Below, piece after piece: positions 1 to 9,003 of a stretch of DNA of 64,000 nt. The stretch lies in NCBI GenBank assembly GCA_017849435.1, contig JAFIGY010000012.1:434001-498000 (forward strand), written 5' to 3'. The DNA is from Chitinophaga niabensis (lineage in GTDB: Bacteria > Bacteroidota > Bacteroidia > Chitinophagales > Chitinophagaceae). Position numbers and translations under genes: made by a program. Below the pieces are notes generated by a model. It searched no databases and had not been told where the DNA came from. It was given only the letters and a program-made list of their open reading frames with translations. The stretch's first letter is position 1. Every line of letters starts with the position of its first letter.

Positions 1-162
1 TTTCTTGGCCGCTTCACGGATGTGCACAGGTGTGTCAAAATCCGGTTCGCCGATGCTGAGGTCCACGATGTCGATCCCCTGCGCTTTCAGCTCCCGGCTG
101 AGTTTCGCCATGCGGATGGTTTGCGGCACAGAGATGCGTGATAGTCTTTCTGCTAATTGCAT
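1..162 (-). CDS. Pyridoxal-phosphate aminotransferase, aspartate aminotransferase type (N-terminal part only)
   Basis: Only the first 54 codons lie in the window; the gene continues beyond base 1. The ATG at 160-162 opens a peptide with the typical beginning of class I aspartate aminotransferases: a short helix (SVPQTIRMAKLSRELKAQG) followed by DLSIGEPDFDTP, the conserved G-x-P-D-F-D-T-P entry segment. These enzymes move an amino group between aspartate and 2-oxoglutarate in the cytoplasm using PLP. The catalytic lysine is outside the window, so substrate preference cannot be judged. It follows a terminator hairpin at 235-264 and therefore probably has its own promoter in 163-234. Confidence 0.85.
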   Translation of the reverse strand, partial: MQLAERLSRISVPQTIRMAKLSRELKAQGIDIVDLSIGEPDFDTPVHIREAAKK

Positions 163-234
163 GATGCTTGAATTTTTTTGGGTTGACCGCGGCAAACCTA
201 CTGCAAAAAGTTGGGAAATGGCTGTTGAAACGAA

Positions 235-264
235 AAAAGGCAGACCTGCAGGTCTGCCTTTTTG
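235..264 (-). terminator. Rho-independent terminator after the DUF4397 gene
   Basis: The inverted repeat AGGCAGACCTGC / GCAGGTCTGCCT is flanked by A-run and T-run (AAAAAA before, TTTTT after), so it can work in both directions. It lies 21 bases past the stop of the minus-strand DUF4397 gene and upstream of the aminotransferase. Confidence 0.8.
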
Positions 265-285
265 ATATCGGATCGGGAACAGATG

Positions 286-981
286 TTATTGCGTTACTAC
301 TTTGATCGCCAGCTTCCTGTCGCCGGTCTCGGTTTTAAGTCCTACGAGAAACACCGTGTAAGCATAGCCTTGCAGCAGATTAGCATCCTGCAGGGTAGCG
401 AGGGTGTTGCCGGTGGTAGCATCCTTTGCGGTAATGGTATTATTACCCGGTTCAAGGATGAGGAAGCTGTTATAACCACCTCCTGTGAAGTCCGCAAAAT
501 TCTGGGCGCCGGAAACTTTGTTGGCACCTACGTAGAAATCCACGTTATCCGTTCCCGGAGCGCTGTTGAAGAAGCGCGCGTTCGTTTTGCTCTGGGATAC
601 GTTGGAAAAATCTTCGTGGATCCTGTACACATTCACGGGAGATACACCGTAGAGAATGATCGTGTTGTATTGCAGTGTATCAAAAAAAGCGCTGGTGGAT
701 GCGAGGAGACTGTCTGATCCGGCTTTCTTGAAATCGAACGTGAGGTTTCCGGGTGTCAGCGCACTCCGGCCGGCCACGTTTCCAAAAGCATAAGGCTGAT
801 CGCTGGCTTTCTTGTTGTTCAGGTAAATGTCTGCAGAATAGCTTGTAGGCGCTGTGTTGACCAACGTAACGAGCGTATAAGGCTGTTGTGGCGTTGTAGT
901 GTTCTTCAGGCAGGAGGTGAGTCCTGTTAAAGCCGCCGCTATTGCCAATACGGCCAGAAAACGATGTTTTTTTGTAACCAT
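286..981 (-). CDS. DUF4397-type lipoprotein
   Basis: A 231-residue exported protein. Residues 1-24 form a signal peptide ending in a lipobox-like LTSC (Cys24), so it is likely a lipoprotein of the cell envelope. The body has the features I associate with DUF4397: repeated beta-rich units opening with VTLVNTAPTSYSADIYLNN and later ARFFNSAPGTDNVDFYVG, both of the form 'N-x-A-P-x-x-x-x-D-x-Y', which suggests two Ig-like repeats. Function is unknown; the family is common in Bacteroidota surface proteins. It begins 41 bases after the serine hydrolase gene on the same strand and may be its downstream operon partner; the pair ends at the hairpin at 235-264. Family assignment rests on recalled pattern. 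Confidence 0.7.
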   Translation of the reverse strand: MVTKKHRFLAVLAIAAALTGLTSCLKNTTTPQQPYTLVTLVNTAPTSYSADIYLNNKKASDQPYAFGNVAGRSALTPGNLTFDFKKAGSDSLLASTSAFFDTLQYNTIILYGVSPVNVYRIHEDFSNVSQSKTNARFFNSAPGTDNVDFYVGANKVSGAQNFADFTGGGYNSFLILEPGNNTITAKDATTGNTLATLQDANLLQGYAYTVFLVGLKTETGDRKLAIKVVTQ

Positions 982-1022
982 GCTCTCATGTTTTTTTATG
1001 GATAAACGATTGATTTACGGTT

Positions 1023-2291
1023 TTATTCCCGGTCATGCATCACTTTATAACGCCTGAGGTCCGGTTTGTATTTTTTTGGTCGCGCCCGCTCCGCCTCGTA
1101 AATGATCTCCCCTAATGCTTTCAGGAACGGCCGCCCTGTGGACTCAAAATCATATTTATCGTCCCCGATCACGCCATCGCTGTTCACGTACAGGGTGGCG
1201 GACAGCAGGAACTCGGTGCCGCTGGTGAAATCCGCAAAATAAGCCACATCTGTCAAAAAGCCATATGCCCATCCGGGTTTGTTGAATATCCTGAGCCCCG
1301 CAGGCATTTTCACCCCCGCATCCGCGCCTCCCATCAAATATTTTGTATAGTTATGATGAAATTCGGCCGTATCATAAGCCGGATGCCTGCTTTCCGTTGG
1401 TAGTTCCGACATGTACCGGTATAAGAACCGGTAGTCGTCTTCCGTTAAACGAAATGCCTGCAAAGATGTTACACTTTCCGGAAAAATTACGCTTTTGAGT
1501 ATCTGATGCAGGTCTTGCAACAGCAACCGGTTCTTCGCAGAAAAGTCGAAAGGCCCGTTCACCAGCTGGCCGCCGGCATAGTGCGCCTGGCCCACTTTAT
1601 CCTCTCTGGGCGCAAATTCGAGCCGGCTCACCTGATCCGGCTGGTTGTAGCGGACTTCCCCGTTCTTCAGGAACCGGACGGCGTTGGTGTGACGGTTGCT
1701 ATCCGGCGGCAGGGCAATATCCAGCCGGTGGCGGATCTGGACGGAGGAGTAACCCTTTGCCCAAAGTGCCCTGTTGAATTCCTCCTGTCCGATAAACTCG
1801 TAGAGGCGGTTAAAGGCGTCGTTATCACTGACAAGGAATATTTTTTTAATGTAATGGGCCACGGACGGTTCTCCGTCTGTGGCGGAGCTGTCTGCGGAAA
1901 CAGCCGTGGTGATCCCCGCCAGGCTGTCCGTATGCATCGGCGTATATTTATCCAGCCCCAGGCGGTTGAGCTTTTCCAGCGCCAGGAAGGCAGCAGGCAT
2001 TTTCACGGTGGAAGCGGGGTAGAAGTAAACGTCCGGGGAAAGCCGCCAGGTGAAGTCCCGGAACACCGGCCGGTTGCGCGCGTCCCGGTCGATCCGGGTA
2101 AAGATCACCTGCACACGGTAAGCGGCCGGATCATTTATGACAGGTGCCAGACGGCTTGCATGGGCCTTCAGGAGCGAATCCAGGTAATCATCCGTAATTT
2201 TGTGCATGGAAGCAGAATTTATCGTCCTGGATGTTTGGCAGTTCGTAAAAAAAACCAATATTGCAGCTGCCGTAAAAAAACGGTAGATCAT
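1023..2291 (-). CDS. Exported serine hydrolase of the class A beta-lactamase fold
   Basis: A 422-residue protein with a signal peptide and a possible lipid-attachment Cys18 (FFTNC). Three motifs of penicillin-recognising serine hydrolases are visible in order: S94-T-V-K97 (nucleophile and general base, SxxK), S155-D-N157 (SDN loop), and K338-P-G340 in place of the usual KTG. A class A beta-lactamase would normally be about 290 residues, so this is longer, with extra segments between the SDN loop and the KPG strand. It may be a beta-lactamase, a peptidase or an esterase; the Thr-to-Pro change in the third motif makes an ordinary beta-lactamase less certain. The ATG at 2291 directly precedes the hydrophobic signal core. 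Confidence 0.75.
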   Translation of the reverse strand: MIYRFFTAAAILVFFTNCQTSRTINSASMHKITDDYLDSLLKAHASRLAPVINDPAAYRVQVIFTRIDRDARNRPVFRDFTWRLSPDVYFYPASTVKMPAAFLALEKLNRLGLDKYTPMHTDSLAGITTAVSADSSATDGEPSVAHYIKKIFLVSDNDAFNRLYEFIGQEEFNRALWAKGYSSVQIRHRLDIALPPDSNRHTNAVRFLKNGEVRYNQPDQVSRLEFAPREDKVGQAHYAGGQLVNGPFDFSAKNRLLLQDLHQILKSVIFPESVTSLQAFRLTEDDYRFLYRYMSELPTESRHPAYDTAEFHHNYTKYLMGGADAGVKMPAGLRIFNKPGWAYGFLTDVAYFADFTSGTEFLLSATLYVNSDGVIGDDKYDFESTGRPFLKALGEIIYEAERARPKKYKPDLRRYKVMHDRE

Positions 2292-2386
2292 AGATAGAAT
2301 TTTTTGACCAGAATCTCGCTCAAAACCAGTCAGATATTGAATTTTTATCTGTTTTGATCCGGGCTTTAATATATCAATTTAAATTC

Positions 2387-2394
2387 TATCTTTG
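2387..2394 (+). promoter_or_regulatory. Bacteroidota -7 box for secDF
   Basis: TATCTTTG matches TAnnTTTG exactly. It places the start of transcription near 2401, about 30 bases before the secDF ATG. No clear -33 TTG is seen at the usual distance. Confidence 0.6.
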
Positions 2395-2430
2395 CAACTC
2401 TAAAAAAATTTATATTAAACCCGAAACAAA

Positions 2431-5400
2431 ATGCAACTAAAAGGACTGGTTAGATTTTTTGCTGTCGCACTGATCCTTATCTCTTTGTATCAATTGTCCT
2501 TCACGTTCGTGGTACGGAACTATGAGAAAAAGATAAAGACCGCCGCCGAAGCCTATGTGGCCGGCCAATATCTTACCGCTGAACAAAAGTATCCTGGCAA
2601 CAAGGAAGCACAAACCCTGTACAGCGATACGATCACACAATTGGTTAAAGACAGGACGGAGCAGATGCTGGATAGCGCCAGTGGCAAGCAGATTCCGGGA
2701 TGGTTTACCACCTATACCAAAGCAAAAGAAAAGCAACTGAACCTGGGTCTTGACCTGCAGGGCGGTATGAACGTGGTGTTGGAAGTAAGTGTGGAAGACG
2801 TTATACGCGCACTTTCCGGTCATTCCAAAGATGCTGCCTTCAATAAGGCCATCGAAAAGGCACGTGAAATGAAAAAGAACAGCCAGTCAGATTTCGTGAC
2901 ACTGTTCGGGGAAGCGTACAAACAGGAAGCACCCAATGGTAAGCTGTCTGCTATTTTTTCCAGCGCGCAACAGAAAGACATCACTTTTTCCAGCAGCAAC
3001 GATCAGGTATTGAGCGTGATCCGCCGCGAAGCGAAAGTAGCCATCAAAAATACTTACAAGGTACTGCAGAACCGTATCGACAAGTTCGGGGTAGCGTCTC
3101 CTACCATCAACCTCGACGAGAACCGCGGAATCATCTCCGTGGAACTGGCGGGTGTGGATGATGCCGACCGTGTGCGGCACTACCTGCAGGCCAGTGCGAA
3201 CCTGGAGTTCCGCGAAACTTACAAGAACGGGGAAGAATTCTTCGCAACCGTTTACCAGCCCATGAACGAAGCGCTTCGCATCGCATTGGGCGGCGCAGCA
3301 AAGAAAGATTCCGCTGCAGCCAAACATGATTCTGCCACTACTGCCGCTGCCAAACCCGCGGCTGCGGATTCTGCCGCCAGCCTTACGAGCTTGCTGGGCA
3401 AGGATTCCGGCGTTGCCAAAGGGGGAGATTCCACCAAGGCGCTGGAAAAACTGAAAGCAGAACAGGCTAAGCAGGACCCGCTGTATCCGGTGCTGATGCC
3501 GAACGTTGCACAGCAACAAAACGGGCAGCAAACGCTGGTGCCCTCTTCCGTACTGGGTTACATCTATCCTAAAGACACTGCTACTTTCCGCAGGTATCTT
3601 GAAATGCCGGCGGTGAAGGCTGTTCTGCCGAAGGACATCGTGTTCCTCTACGGACCTTCCAATAAAGAAGACCGTTCCCTGCCGCTGCAGGTATTTGGCG
3701 TGAAAGTCAATCCCGCCAACCCGCAGGCTAAGATCACCGGTGAAAGGGTTATAAGGGCGAAAGCCGACTTTGCACAGGATAACCACAAAGTGGAAGTATC
3801 CATGAGCATGGACCCGGCAGGTACCCGTGACTGGCGTAACCTTACCCGTGCACTGAAACCTGCCAATCCTGAAGATCCGCGTACATTCAACTACGTAGCC
3901 ATCGTTCTGGATAACGTAGTATACACTGCACCTTCCATCAATACAGAGATCCCGAACGGTAACTCTTCCATCAGTGGTAGCTTTACTCTCGAAGAAGCCA
4001 ACGACCTTGCGAACATCCTGATGTCCGGCCGTATGCCTGCTCCCGCGAAGATCGTACAGGAGCAGATCGTAGGACCTACCCTGGGTCAGGAATCCATCGC
4101 CGCGGGTGCCAAATCCTTCATCATCTCCTTTATTATTATCTTCGTTCTGATGCTGGTGTACTACAACACCGGTGGATGGATCGCCAATATCGCACTGATC
4201 CTCAACCTGCTCTTCACCGTAGGTATCCTTGCTTCCCTGGGCGCTACGCTCACGATGCCGGGTATCGCGGGTCTGGTACTGACCATTGGTATGGCTGTGG
4301 ATACGAACGTAATTATCTTTGAAAGGATCAAGGATGAGCTTACACATGGCAAGAGCTATCAACAGGCGATCGAGGACGGTTATAAACGTTCTTATGCGCC
4401 GGTGCTGGATGGTCACATCACTTCCCTGCTCACCGCCTGCATCCTGTTCTACTTCGGTTTGGGCCCTGTACTGGGCTTCGCTACCACACAGATCATCGGT
4501 CTGTTACTGTCCCTGTTCTGCGGTATCCTCGTATCCCGTATGCTCACCGACTGGTGGACGAACAAGAAGCGTCACCTGAAATATTTCACACCACTCTCCC
4601 AGAAAGTGTTCAAGCATGCCAGCTACAACTTCGTGGGAATGCGTAAATATGCCTATATCATTTCCGGTATCGTATTGGTGCTGGGTGTAGGCTCTCTCTT
4701 CAACGGTTTCGATCATGGTGTGGACTTCAGCGGTGGCCGCAGCTATACCGTGCGTTTCGAGAAGAAAGTATCGAGAGAGGAAGTGCGTGAGAAGCTGAGC
4801 AAGATCTATGGTGCTGAAACCATCGTAAAAACCATCGGAGAAAGCAATCAGCTGAACATCACCACGCCGTACAAAATCGACGATAACTCCGATGCAGCAG
4901 CAGCCGATGTTAAGCAAAAACTGTACGAAGGGCTGAAAGGATATTACTCCGGGAATATCGACCTCAACACCTTCTCGTCCAAATACATTGCCGGTTACCA
5001 GACGGTGCTGCCGACTATCTCCGACGACCTGCGCGCCGGTGCGATCAAGGCGGTAATACTGTCCATTTTGGTGATCTTCCTGTATATCCTGCTGCGTTTC
5101 TCCAAATGGCAATATTCTATCGGTACCATCATTTCCCTGCTGCACGACGTATTGGTAACACTCGCTGTGTTCTCTTTCTGCCGCAGCTTTGTACCGTTCG
5201 CTCTGGAGATCGACCAGCACTTCATTGCGGCTATCCTTACCGTGGTTGGTTTCTCGATGAACGATACCGTGATCGTGTTTGACAGGATCCGTGAGTATTT
5301 CCGCACTACCAAGGGCGTAGATACTAAAACCGTGATCAACCGCGCGATCAACGACACCCTCAGCCGTACGATCATGACATCCACTACCGTGTTCCTCACC

Positions 5401-5601
5401 ATCCTGATCCTCTTTATTTTCGGTGGTGAAGTAACCCGCGGATTCGCCTTCGCAATGCTGATCGGTGTGATCACCGGTACCTATTCTTCTATCTTCGTTG
5501 CTGCCCCCATCCTGGTGGACTTCGACAGGAAGAATACCCTCTCCAACGAAAGAGAATCTGTACCCGTACAGAAAGCACCGCCGTTAGTAAGCGGTAAATA
5601 A
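2431..5601 (+). CDS. secDF: Fused protein translocase subunit SecDF
   Basis: A 1056-residue membrane protein that uses the proton gradient to help pull preproteins out of the SecYEG channel. The N-terminal half is SecD: a first membrane segment (residues about 7-25), the signature LNLGLDLQGGMNVVLEV near 103-119, a periplasmic domain with RIDKFGVASPTI, and a membrane block starting near 565 with GMAVDTNVIIFERIKDEL. The SecF half has VDFSGGRSYTVRFEKKV and ends with FSMNDTVIVFDRIREYF. SecD and SecF are separate in E. coli; fusion is usual in Bacteroidota. Residues about 288-350 are a low-complexity Ala/Lys/Asp/Ser insertion in the periplasmic part. A strong terminator follows. Confidence 0.96.
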   Translation: MQLKGLVRFFAVALILISLYQLSFTFVVRNYEKKIKTAAEAYVAGQYLTAEQKYPGNKEAQTLYSDTITQLVKDRTEQMLDSASGKQIPGWFTTYTKAKEKQLNLGLDLQGGMNVVLEVSVEDVIRALSGHSKDAAFNKAIEKAREMKKNSQSDFVTLFGEAYKQEAPNGKLSAIFSSAQQKDITFSSSNDQVLSVIRREAKVAIKNTYKVLQNRIDKFGVASPTINLDENRGIISVELAGVDDADRVRHYLQASANLEFRETYKNGEEFFATVYQPMNEALRIALGGAAKKDSAAAKHDSATTAAAKPAAADSAASLTSLLGKDSGVAKGGDSTKALEKLKAEQAKQDPLYPVLMPNVAQQQNGQQTLVPSSVLGYIYPKDTATFRRYLEMPAVKAVLPKDIVFLYGPSNKEDRSLPLQVFGVKVNPANPQAKITGERVIRAKADFAQDNHKVEVSMSMDPAGTRDWRNLTRALKPANPEDPRTFNYVAIVLDNVVYTAPSINTEIPNGNSSISGSFTLEEANDLANILMSGRMPAPAKIVQEQIVGPTLGQESIAAGAKSFIISFIIIFVLMLVYYNTGGWIANIALILNLLFTVGILASLGATLTMPGIAGLVLTIGMAVDTNVIIFERIKDELTHGKSYQQAIEDGYKRSYAPVLDGHITSLLTACILFYFGLGPVLGFATTQIIGLLLSLFCGILVSRMLTDWWTNKKRHLKYFTPLSQKVFKHASYNFVGMRKYAYIISGIVLVLGVGSLFNGFDHGVDFSGGRSYTVRFEKKVSREEVREKLSKIYGAETIVKTIGESNQLNITTPYKIDDNSDAAAADVKQKLYEGLKGYYSGNIDLNTFSSKYIAGYQTVLPTISDDLRAGAIKAVILSILVIFLYILLRFSKWQYSIGTIISLLHDVLVTLAVFSFCRSFVPFALEIDQHFIAAILTVVGFSMNDTVIVFDRIREYFRTTKGVDTKTVINRAINDTLSRTIMTSTTVFLTILILFIFGGEVTRGFAFAMLIGVITGTYSSIFVAAPILVDFDRKNTLSNERESVPVQKAPPLVSGK

Positions 5602-5618
5602 TAATAGACCTTATCATG

Positions 5619-5652
5619 AAAAGGGCCGTTCCTCAGCAGGAACGGCCCTTTT
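5619..5652 (+). terminator. Terminator after secDF
   Basis: A 15-base perfect stem (5619-5633 with 5638-5652) around the four-base loop CAGC, with A-run on one side and T-run on the other. It sits 18 bases after the secDF stop. Confidence 0.88.
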
Positions 5653-5660
5653 CGCATTAA

Positions 5661-5686
5661 AAAAGCCTCCTTGTCGGGAGGCTTTT
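5661..5686 (-). terminator. Terminator after the IscA-type gene
   Basis: AAAAGCCTCC pairs with GGAGGCTTTT across a six-base loop. It lies 23 bases past the minus-strand stop at 5709, back to back with the secDF terminator, as expected between convergent genes. Confidence 0.8.
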
Positions 5687-5708
5687 GTGAAATATCGATC
5701 ATTTGCTT

Positions 5709-6053
5709 TTACACAGCAAAAGAACTGCCACATCCACAGCTGGAAGTTGCATTGGGATTCGTGAACGTAAATCCGCGCGCATCCAGCCCGTTCTTAAAAT
5801 CGATCTCCATACCCAACAGGTATAAGCCGTGCGACTTCTTCATCACAACGGGAATGCCCGCTACCTCATACACTTCATCATCTTCCACCTTGGCGTCAAA
5901 GCCCAGCACATAAGAAAGCCCGGAACAGCCGCCACCTTTAACGCCTACACGCAGGTAATGCGTTGGATCAATGCCATCTTCCCGCCGGATACGCTCTAAC
6001 TCCCGGATGGCGCCGGCAGTCAGGTTTATAGGTGCATTTGTAATCGTTTCCAT
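5709..6053 (-). CDS. HesB/IscA-type iron-sulfur cluster assembly protein
   Basis: A 114-residue cytoplasmic A-type carrier that receives and passes on Fe-S clusters. All three conserved cysteines are present: one in GGGCSGLSY and two in the C-terminal SSCGCGSS. Length is typical of IscA/SufA/ErpA. The frame stays open upstream, but the ATG at 6053 (METITNAPINLTAGA) gives the normal family start, and a -7 box at 6075-6082 lies inside the would-be extension, which rules out the longer form. No other suf or isc gene is beside it, so which assembly system it serves is open. Confidence 0.92.
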   Translation of the reverse strand: METITNAPINLTAGAIRELERIRREDGIDPTHYLRVGVKGGGCSGLSYVLGFDAKVEDDEVYEVAGIPVVMKKSHGLYLLGMEIDFKNGLDARGFTFTNPNATSSCGCGSSFAV

Positions 6054-6074
6054 GAATTGAACTGATTTATCTGG

Positions 6075-6082
6075 CAAATTTA
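6075..6082 (-). promoter_or_regulatory. -7 box for the IscA-type gene
   Basis: Minus-strand TAAATTTG matches TAnnTTTG. Transcription would begin near 6068, leaving about 15 untranslated bases before the ATG at 6053. Confidence 0.55.
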
Positions 6083-6197
6083 CGGAAAAATGCCAAATGT
6101 ATGTTGTCACATGAATGTCAGTCACCGAGATATGAAATTTAATAGGCATACTTCGAAATTGTATGTAATTTGTTTGTCGGTGCCTAACCGTTTTTCT

Positions 6198-8993
6198 ATG
6201 CAAAGACTTCTAAGCCTGGCCATCATTATTATTACTGGGATACAGCAAGCCGCCGCCCAGCAATTTGGGGGGAACCCGCCTTCACTGAAATGGCAGCAGA
6301 TCAATACGGATACAGTAAGAGTGATCTTCCCCGCGGGAATGGATGCGCAGGGCAGGAGGGTAGCGGATGTTGTACGGTATATCAGCCGGAATAACCGGGG
6401 CTCCATCGGGCCGCAGCAGCGCAAGGTGAACATCGTGCTGCAGAATCAAACCCTGCAATCCAATGCCTACGTGCAGCTTGGGCCTTTCCGTTCAGAGTTC
6501 TTCCTTACCCCGCCGCCTTCGAGTAACGATGTGGGCGCGGTGAACTGGATTGACCAGCTGGCTGTGCACGAGTTCCGGCATGTGCTGCAGAACAATAACT
6601 TCCGGAAGGGCGTCAGCAAAGTATTCTATTACCTTATGGGGGAGCTTGGTCAGGCTGCGGTCACGAACATTGCCGTACCCAACTGGTTTTGGGAAGGAGA
6701 TGCCGTGGTGATGGAAACCGCGCTCAGCAACCAGGGCAGAGGCCGGTTGCCGGCATTCTTCAACGATTTCAGGGCACTAACGCTGGCGGGTAAACGCTAT
6801 TCCTTCATGCAGATCCGCAATGGTTCTTTCCGGAATTACATTCCGGACCACTATGCCACGGGCTACCTGATGACGAGCTATGGCCGCAGGCAATACGGAC
6901 AAACATTCTGGAAAGATGTAACGGATGATGCCGTGCGCTACAAAGGATTGTTCTATCCCTTCTCCCAAAGCCTCAAACGCCGCACAGGCAGGAATGCTGC
7001 GGCTTTCTTCAAGGCCGCGCTGGCGGATTACAGCCGGGAATGGAAGCGCAAACAGCCGGCAGATACGCTTACACCAGCGAACGGATCGGTAGTGAACTAC
7101 AAATACGTGTATGCAGCAGATAGCGGCAGCCTGATCGTTTCCAAACGCAGTTACAAAAAGCTCGCGGCTTTTTACGAAATGAGGGCAGACGGGCAGGAAA
7201 AGAAGATCACCACACCAGGCATCGGGTTTGACGATTACTTCAGTTACCGGAATGGACAGCTGTTGTGGACGGAAAGCCGGTATGATGTGCGATGGGGATG
7301 GAAAGAGTATTCAGTAGTGAGGGTCTTTGACCGCGCAACAGGCCGCCAGCGTACATTGCAGCATGAACGCCGTTGTTTCTCCCCGGATCTTTCTTTCGAC
7401 GGACGTATGATCGTAGTGGCTACGGTTACACCTGCACAGCAATACCAGCTGAAAGTGCTCGATGCACAAACCGGCGCTGTGTTGCATGCCCTGCCTAACC
7501 CGGAGAACTGGTATTATACCTACCCGAAATTTACGCCGGACAATGCTTATATCATTAGCGCCGTGCGAGATCAGCAGGGAAGGATGGGCCTCATCCGGCA
7601 GGCAGTGAAAGATGGAACTGTTACAACGCTCGTCCCCTTTGGTATAGGTACGATCGGGATTTCTTCCGTCACGGCCGGCGATATCTATTTCACGGCGGCT
7701 TACGCGGATGTGGATAATGTATACGCGATCTCCTTTGACGGCGGGAGCATGCGGCAGATCACAGATCGTTCCAACGGGGTGCAGCATTTTGCTCTGCGGG
7801 GAGACAGGCTGGTGATGAGTGAGTTTATGGCTGAGGGATATAAACTGTTGCAACAACCCCTCACCCCCGGAACCCCTTTCGATCCGCTGGAAAACCACCA
7901 CAGCGCGTGGTTGCAGCCTGAATTCGGGGAGGGCGGAAATATCCTCGGCAAAGTGCCGTCCGGTTCCTACACAATCCGGAAGTATCCGCAAACCACCCGC
8001 CTGCTTAACTTCCACAGCTGGCTGCCGGAGATCAGCGATCCGGACTACGGCCTCTTCCTGCATGGCGAGAATGTGCTCGGTACCATGCAAACGAACCTGG
8101 GCGTTCGCTACAATACGAATGAAAGCAGTCCGAGTATCAGCGGAAGCCTCCTGTATGGCGGGCTCTTTCCGTATATCCGGCTGGGCGGGGATTATCGGTT
8201 CGACCGTTATCTGTTCGTAAATGATACCATATCGCTGCAATGGAATGAACTGGATTGGTACGGCGGCCTGGGCCTGCCGCTCAACTTCACATCCGGCAAA
8301 TATTACCGCTATCTTACCCTCAACGCCAACTATCACCAGGTGAACAGGGCCAACAGAAGCGGGTCCAAATACATTTTCAGGGACAGGGATTTTCAGTATA
8401 TCGACCTGAATGCAACTTTTACCAATCAGCGTATCCGGGCAGTGCAGCATATCTTCTCCCATTTTGCACAAACCCTGCAGTTCCGCTATAACAAAGCCGT
8501 CAACAATGTACCGGCGGAACAGTATTATGGTCGCTTTGACCTTTACCTGCCGGGCTTTTCAGCCAATCACAGCCTGGTATTGCAAAGCGCTTTTCAGCAG
8601 GCGGATACCATGCGACGGTACTCCTTTACCGATAATTTCATCTATGCAAGAGGATATAGCAAACCTTTCTACGAACGCATCTGGAAGCTCGGCGTCAATT
8701 ATCATTTCCCGATTTGTTATCCCGATTGGGGATTTGCGAATCTCTTGTTCTTCAACCGTCTCCGGGGAAATATTTTCTATGATCACAGTATGGCTTACAA
8801 CTTCAGGGCGCGGCAGGATGTCACTTATGCATCCGTTGGCGGAGAAGTTTATTTTGATACGAAACTCGGGAATGTATTACCTTTTACATTTGGCATGCGG
8901 TACAGCCATCTCCTGAACACCAATCCCGGCGATCCTTTGCGGAAAGACCGTGTGGAAGTGATCGTGCCGTTGCAACAATTATTCAATTATTAA
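6198..8993 (+). CDS. Exported HExxH metalloprotease with beta-propeller and C-terminal outer-membrane barrel
   Basis: A 931-residue protein beginning at the ATG at 6198, which opens directly into a signal peptide (MQRLLSLAIIIITGIQQAAA). H124-E-F-R-H128 is a zinc-binding HExxH motif and E166 in WFWEGDAV is a likely third ligand, as in gluzincins of the peptidase MA-like group. Residues about 330-600 hold repeated beta-strand units typical of WD40/TolB-like propellers (for example FSPDLSFDGRMIVV and YPKFTPDNAYIISAV). The last 330 residues are rich in alternating aromatic strands, such as GVRYNTNESSPSISGSLLYG, and look like an outer-membrane beta-barrel. This suggests a protease displayed at the outer membrane; substrate unknown. 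It is 10 bases upstream of the AI-2E gene. Confidence 0.72.
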   Translation: MQRLLSLAIIIITGIQQAAAQQFGGNPPSLKWQQINTDTVRVIFPAGMDAQGRRVADVVRYISRNNRGSIGPQQRKVNIVLQNQTLQSNAYVQLGPFRSEFFLTPPPSSNDVGAVNWIDQLAVHEFRHVLQNNNFRKGVSKVFYYLMGELGQAAVTNIAVPNWFWEGDAVVMETALSNQGRGRLPAFFNDFRALTLAGKRYSFMQIRNGSFRNYIPDHYATGYLMTSYGRRQYGQTFWKDVTDDAVRYKGLFYPFSQSLKRRTGRNAAAFFKAALADYSREWKRKQPADTLTPANGSVVNYKYVYAADSGSLIVSKRSYKKLAAFYEMRADGQEKKITTPGIGFDDYFSYRNGQLLWTESRYDVRWGWKEYSVVRVFDRATGRQRTLQHERRCFSPDLSFDGRMIVVATVTPAQQYQLKVLDAQTGAVLHALPNPENWYYTYPKFTPDNAYIISAVRDQQGRMGLIRQAVKDGTVTTLVPFGIGTIGISSVTAGDIYFTAAYADVDNVYAISFDGGSMRQITDRSNGVQHFALRGDRLVMSEFMAEGYKLLQQPLTPGTPFDPLENHHSAWLQPEFGEGGNILGKVPSGSYTIRKYPQTTRLLNFHSWLPEISDPDYGLFLHGENVLGTMQTNLGVRYNTNESSPSISGSLLYGGLFPYIRLGGDYRFDRYLFVNDTISLQWNELDWYGGLGLPLNFTSGKYYRYLTLNANYHQVNRANRSGSKYIFRDRDFQYIDLNATFTNQRIRAVQHIFSHFAQTLQFRYNKAVNNVPAEQYYGRFDLYLPGFSANHSLVLQSAFQQADTMRRYSFTDNFIYARGYSKPFYERIWKLGVNYHFPICYPDWGFANLLFFNRLRGNIFYDHSMAYNFRARQDVTYASVGGEVYFDTKLGNVLPFTFGMRYSHLLNTNPGDPLRKDRVEVIVPLQQLFNY

Positions 8994-9003
8994 TCGCTTT
9001 TAC

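Noticed and set aside
1023-2291. Calling the serine hydrolase an outright beta-lactamase.
   Set aside because: SxxK and SDN are present, but the third motif is KPG instead of KTG and the protein is over 100 residues longer than class A enzymes, so the general name is safer.
5709-6203. A longer IscA-type protein of 164 residues with an upstream extension.
   Set aside because: The extension has no family similarity and would include the -7 box at 6075-6082; the ATG at 6053 gives the standard protein.
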